Shown in pieces: positions 62,158-64,000 of a DNA stretch of 64,000 nucleotides. The notes below the pieces were generated by a model, which saw nothing but the letters and a program-made list of their open reading frames with translations, ran no database searches and had not been told where the DNA came from. The stretch is taken from positions 62,001-126,000 of the forward strand of contig JAGVKQ010000019.1 of NCBI GenBank assembly GCA_020050435.1. Reading direction: 5' to 3'. Source of the DNA: Candidatus Caenarcanales bacterium (GTDB taxonomy: Bacteria; Cyanobacteriota; Vampirovibrionia; 2-02-FULL-35-15). How positions within the stretch are numbered: position 1 is the stretch's first letter; each line of letters begins with the position of its first letter. The position numbers and the translations under genes are program-made.

Positions 62158-64000
62158 ATGATAAATAAACTTATACATTGGTCACTAGAAAACAGACTTA
62201 TTGTTATTGTTCTTGGAGTAATGTTATTTATTTTTGGCTCAATTTCAGCAGCTAACACTCCTGTAGATGTTTTGCCTGAATTTGCACCACCACAGGTAGT
62301 AATTCAAACTCATGCACCAGGATATGCAGCAGAAGAGGTAGAAGCAATAGTAACTATTCCTCTTGAAAGTGCATTAAATGGAATAGCAAATATAAGAGCT
62401 ATAAGAAGTAATTCAATAGAAGGATTATCATTTGTTACTGTAGTTTTTGATTGGGGACATGATGTATATAGAGCAAGGCAATTAGTAGCTGAAAAAACAC
62501 AACAGGTTGCTCAATCATTTCCAAAAAGTATTGAAGCTCCCATTCTTTCTCCCATTACTTCACCCATAGGATTTACCTACTTTTTTGCACTTACCAGTAA
62601 ATCTACCTCTTTAATGGAATTAAGGTCATATGCAGATTGGGAAATAAGAAACAAATTACTTTCAATCCCTGGTGTTGCTAGTGTTCTAGTATATGGTGGT
62701 GACCTTAAACAGTATCAGATTTTAGTTAATCCAAATAAACTTAAACAATATAACCTAAGCTTAAATCAAATCGTTGAAGCTGCAGAGCAATCAAATGTCA
62801 TAGTGGGGGGCGGATATCTGGTAGATTCAGATAAAGAATATCTAATTCGAGGAATTGGAAAAATAAAATCAATTGAGGAGCTTGGAGATTCAGTTATTGT
62901 TGAAAAAAATGGAACTCCAATTTATTTAAAAGATATAGCAAAAGTAAAGCTGGGAGCAGCTTTTAAAAGGAGTTATGGGAGTGTAAATGGTAAAGAAGCT
63001 GTTTATGTAGTTGTAAATAAACAACCTTGGGTTAATACCGTTCACCTAAGTGAAAAAATTGAATCTGTTTTGAGTGATATTAAGAAAACCTTGCCTGGTG
63101 ATGTCAAAATAACTAAAACATTTAATCAGGCAGACTTTGTAAATGTATCTATAGGAAACATTCTCTCCTCTATTTTACAAGGCTCAATTTTAGTAATTAT
63201 TATACTTTTTATGTTTCTTGGGAATTGGAGAACAAGTTTTATTAGCTTAACTGCTATTCCACTTTCACTTATTGTTGCAATATTAATTTTAAAAGCATTT
63301 GGACAAACAATTAATGGAATGACATTGGGTGGTTTGGCAGTGGCCGTGGGAGAAATTGTAGATGATGCCATTATCGATGTGGAAAACATTTATAAAAGAC
63401 TTAGAGAAAATAAATTAAGTCCAAATCCAAAACCTGCTTTTGAAATTATATTTCATGCTTCCTGTGAAGTTAGAAACTCAGTGGTTTATGGAACCTACAT
63501 AATTACAATTGTTTTTATTCCTGTTTTATTTTTAAGTGGCTTGGCTAAGCAAATATTTACTCCTTTAGCATGGGCTTATATAATTTCACTTTTTGCTTCA
63601 CTTTTCATTGCTTTAACTTTAACTCCTGCAATGTGTTTTTATTTCTTATCTAAGGGAGAAAATCTACCTGAACATGAACCAAATATTATTATTAAACTAA
63701 AAGATAAATATTTAAAACTTTTAGACCACGTTTTATATAAACCAAAAGTCTTATTTGTGACTACAGCTATTTGTTCTGTTTTTGCAATTGGAATTTTTAT
63801 GTTTTTAGGTCGCTCTTTCCTCCCTGAGCTCGGAGAAGAAAACCTTGTTATTATGGCGTATACTCCACCTGGTAGTAATCTTAAAGTTACACAAAGACTT
63901 GCTTTAACTATAGAAAAAATATTACTTGAACACCCTGAAGTGAAAAGCGTAGGCAATCGTGCTGGTAGGTCTGAAGCTGATGATGAGGCTATATCTTCAA
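62158..64000 (+). CDS. Heavy-metal RND efflux pump (CzcA/CusA-like), 3' end outside window
   Basis: Open from ATG 62158 (INKLIHWSLENRLIVIVLGVMLFIFGS) to the window edge, 614 codons. RND features: PVDVLPEFAPPQVVIQTHAPGYAAEEVE, SIPGVASVLVYGGDLKQYQILVNP, and the fourth-helix signature GGLAVAVGEIVDDAIIDVENIYKRLREN near residue 400. That signature (V-D-D-A-I-I-D-V-E-N) places it among HME-RND pumps but not with the VDGAVV (Co/Zn/Cd) or VDAAIV (Cu/Ag) types. As I recall, it resembles the HME5 group that includes the cyanobacterial nickel pump NrsA. It begins 9 bases after the adaptor stop. Confidence 0.9.
   Translation, partial: MINKLIHWSLENRLIVIVLGVMLFIFGSISAANTPVDVLPEFAPPQVVIQTHAPGYAAEEVEAIVTIPLESALNGIANIRAIRSNSIEGLSFVTVVFDWGHDVYRARQLVAEKTQQVAQSFPKSIEAPILSPITSPIGFTYFFALTSKSTSLMELRSYADWEIRNKLLSIPGVASVLVYGGDLKQYQILVNPNKLKQYNLSLNQIVEAAEQSNVIVGGGYLVDSDKEYLIRGIGKIKSIEELGDSVIVEKNGTPIYLKDIAKVKLGAAFKRSYGSVNGKEAVYVVVNKQPWVNTVHLSEKIESVLSDIKKTLPGDVKITKTFNQADFVNVSIGNILSSILQGSILVIIILFMFLGNWRTSFISLTAIPLSLIVAILILKAFGQTINGMTLGGLAVAVGEIVDDAIIDVENIYKRLRENKLSPNPKPAFEIIFHASCEVRNSVVYGTYIITIVFIPVLFLSGLAKQIFTPLAWAYIISLFASLFIALTLTPAMCFYFLSKGENLPEHEPNIIIKLKDKYLKLLDHVLYKPKVLFVTTAICSVFAIGIFMFLGRSFLPELGEENLVIMAYTPPGSNLKVTQRLALTIEKILLEHPEVKSVGNRAGRSEADDEAISS

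Noticed and set aside
1..64000. tRNA, rRNA or tmRNA genes
   Set aside because: I checked the intergenic stretches for T-loop and acceptor patterns by eye and found none that fold convincingly; a covariance-model scan was not possible.
1..64000. Alternative genetic code with TGA read as Trp
   Set aside because: TGA ends several genes cleanly, including ATGA-coupled pairs, and Trp codons elsewhere are TGG.

Overview
The window is about 31% G+C by eye and looks like a chromosome segment of a Gram-negative bacterium. It has MCE/Pqi envelope transport genes, Spy/CpxP-like periplasmic proteins, a DUF2490 outer-membrane protein and a tripartite RND efflux set. Genes are dense, often translationally coupled (ATGA overlaps), and use TAA, TAG and TGA stops with the standard bacterial code. 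The mix of a complex-I-like [NiFe] hydrogenase, paired fatty-acid desaturases, an ETF/ETF-quinone oxidoreductase set, Cys-rich secreted proteins and GTAGAG-type palindromic repeats suggests a non-photosynthetic relative of the Cyanobacteria (Melainabacteria-like). No marker gene in the window proves this, and I hold it loosely.

Layout. 1-5.3 kb: partial sulfotransferase, a pqiAB pair, a GNAT acetyltransferase, Dps and an RluE-type pseudouridine synthase. 5.4-9.0 kb: a fatty-acid desaturase and two secreted Cys-rich proteins, one with 20 Cys repeats. 9.0-18.8 kb: a minus-strand locus of ArsR regulator, hyfB-C-E-F-G-I-like hydrogenase genes and a CPA1-type antiporter. The ArsR and hydrogenase genes are bracketed by a perfect 51-bp direct repeat made from the first codons of the antiporter, so this looks like an inserted cassette. 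Upstream lies a hypothetical gene preceded by a poly-cysteine leader ORF that runs into a terminator hairpin. 18.9-26.5 kb: hydrolase, DUF2156 protein, DUF2490 protein, a second desaturase, a methyltransferase, and an ECF sigma/anti-sigma/two Spy-like operon. 26.8-31.1 kb: a 1437-residue secreted protein with 21 delta-60-type repeats; its C-terminal domain resembles that of the divergent neighbour. 31-40 kb: housekeeping and unknown genes, an acyl-CoA dehydrogenase and a C39-like protein. 40.2-46 kb: kdpFABC with an extra 27-residue membrane peptide in front and two CBS-domain proteins behind. 46-51 kb: ChrA, then etfB-etfA-etfQO. 51-56.8 kb: PAS and MEDS sensor proteins, a fused MFS/spermidine-synthase-like protein and a large unknown. 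56.8-64 kb: a metal-linked region with an Hsp20-like membrane protein carrying a palindromic repeat in its reading frame, two coupled Cys-rich mini-proteins, a His/Cys-rich protein behind two Nur-box-like operators, a Fur-family regulator, and an HME-RND efflux operon whose outer-membrane gene has an in-frame TGA.

How it may fit together (inference). Acyl-CoA dehydrogenase, ETF and ETF-QO would pass electrons to quinone. The Hyf-like complex with its antiporter would couple a redox reaction to ion flux. A nickel or other transition-metal theme links the hydrogenase to the Fur-family operators and the RND exporter, and cysteine-rich peptides recur across the window.
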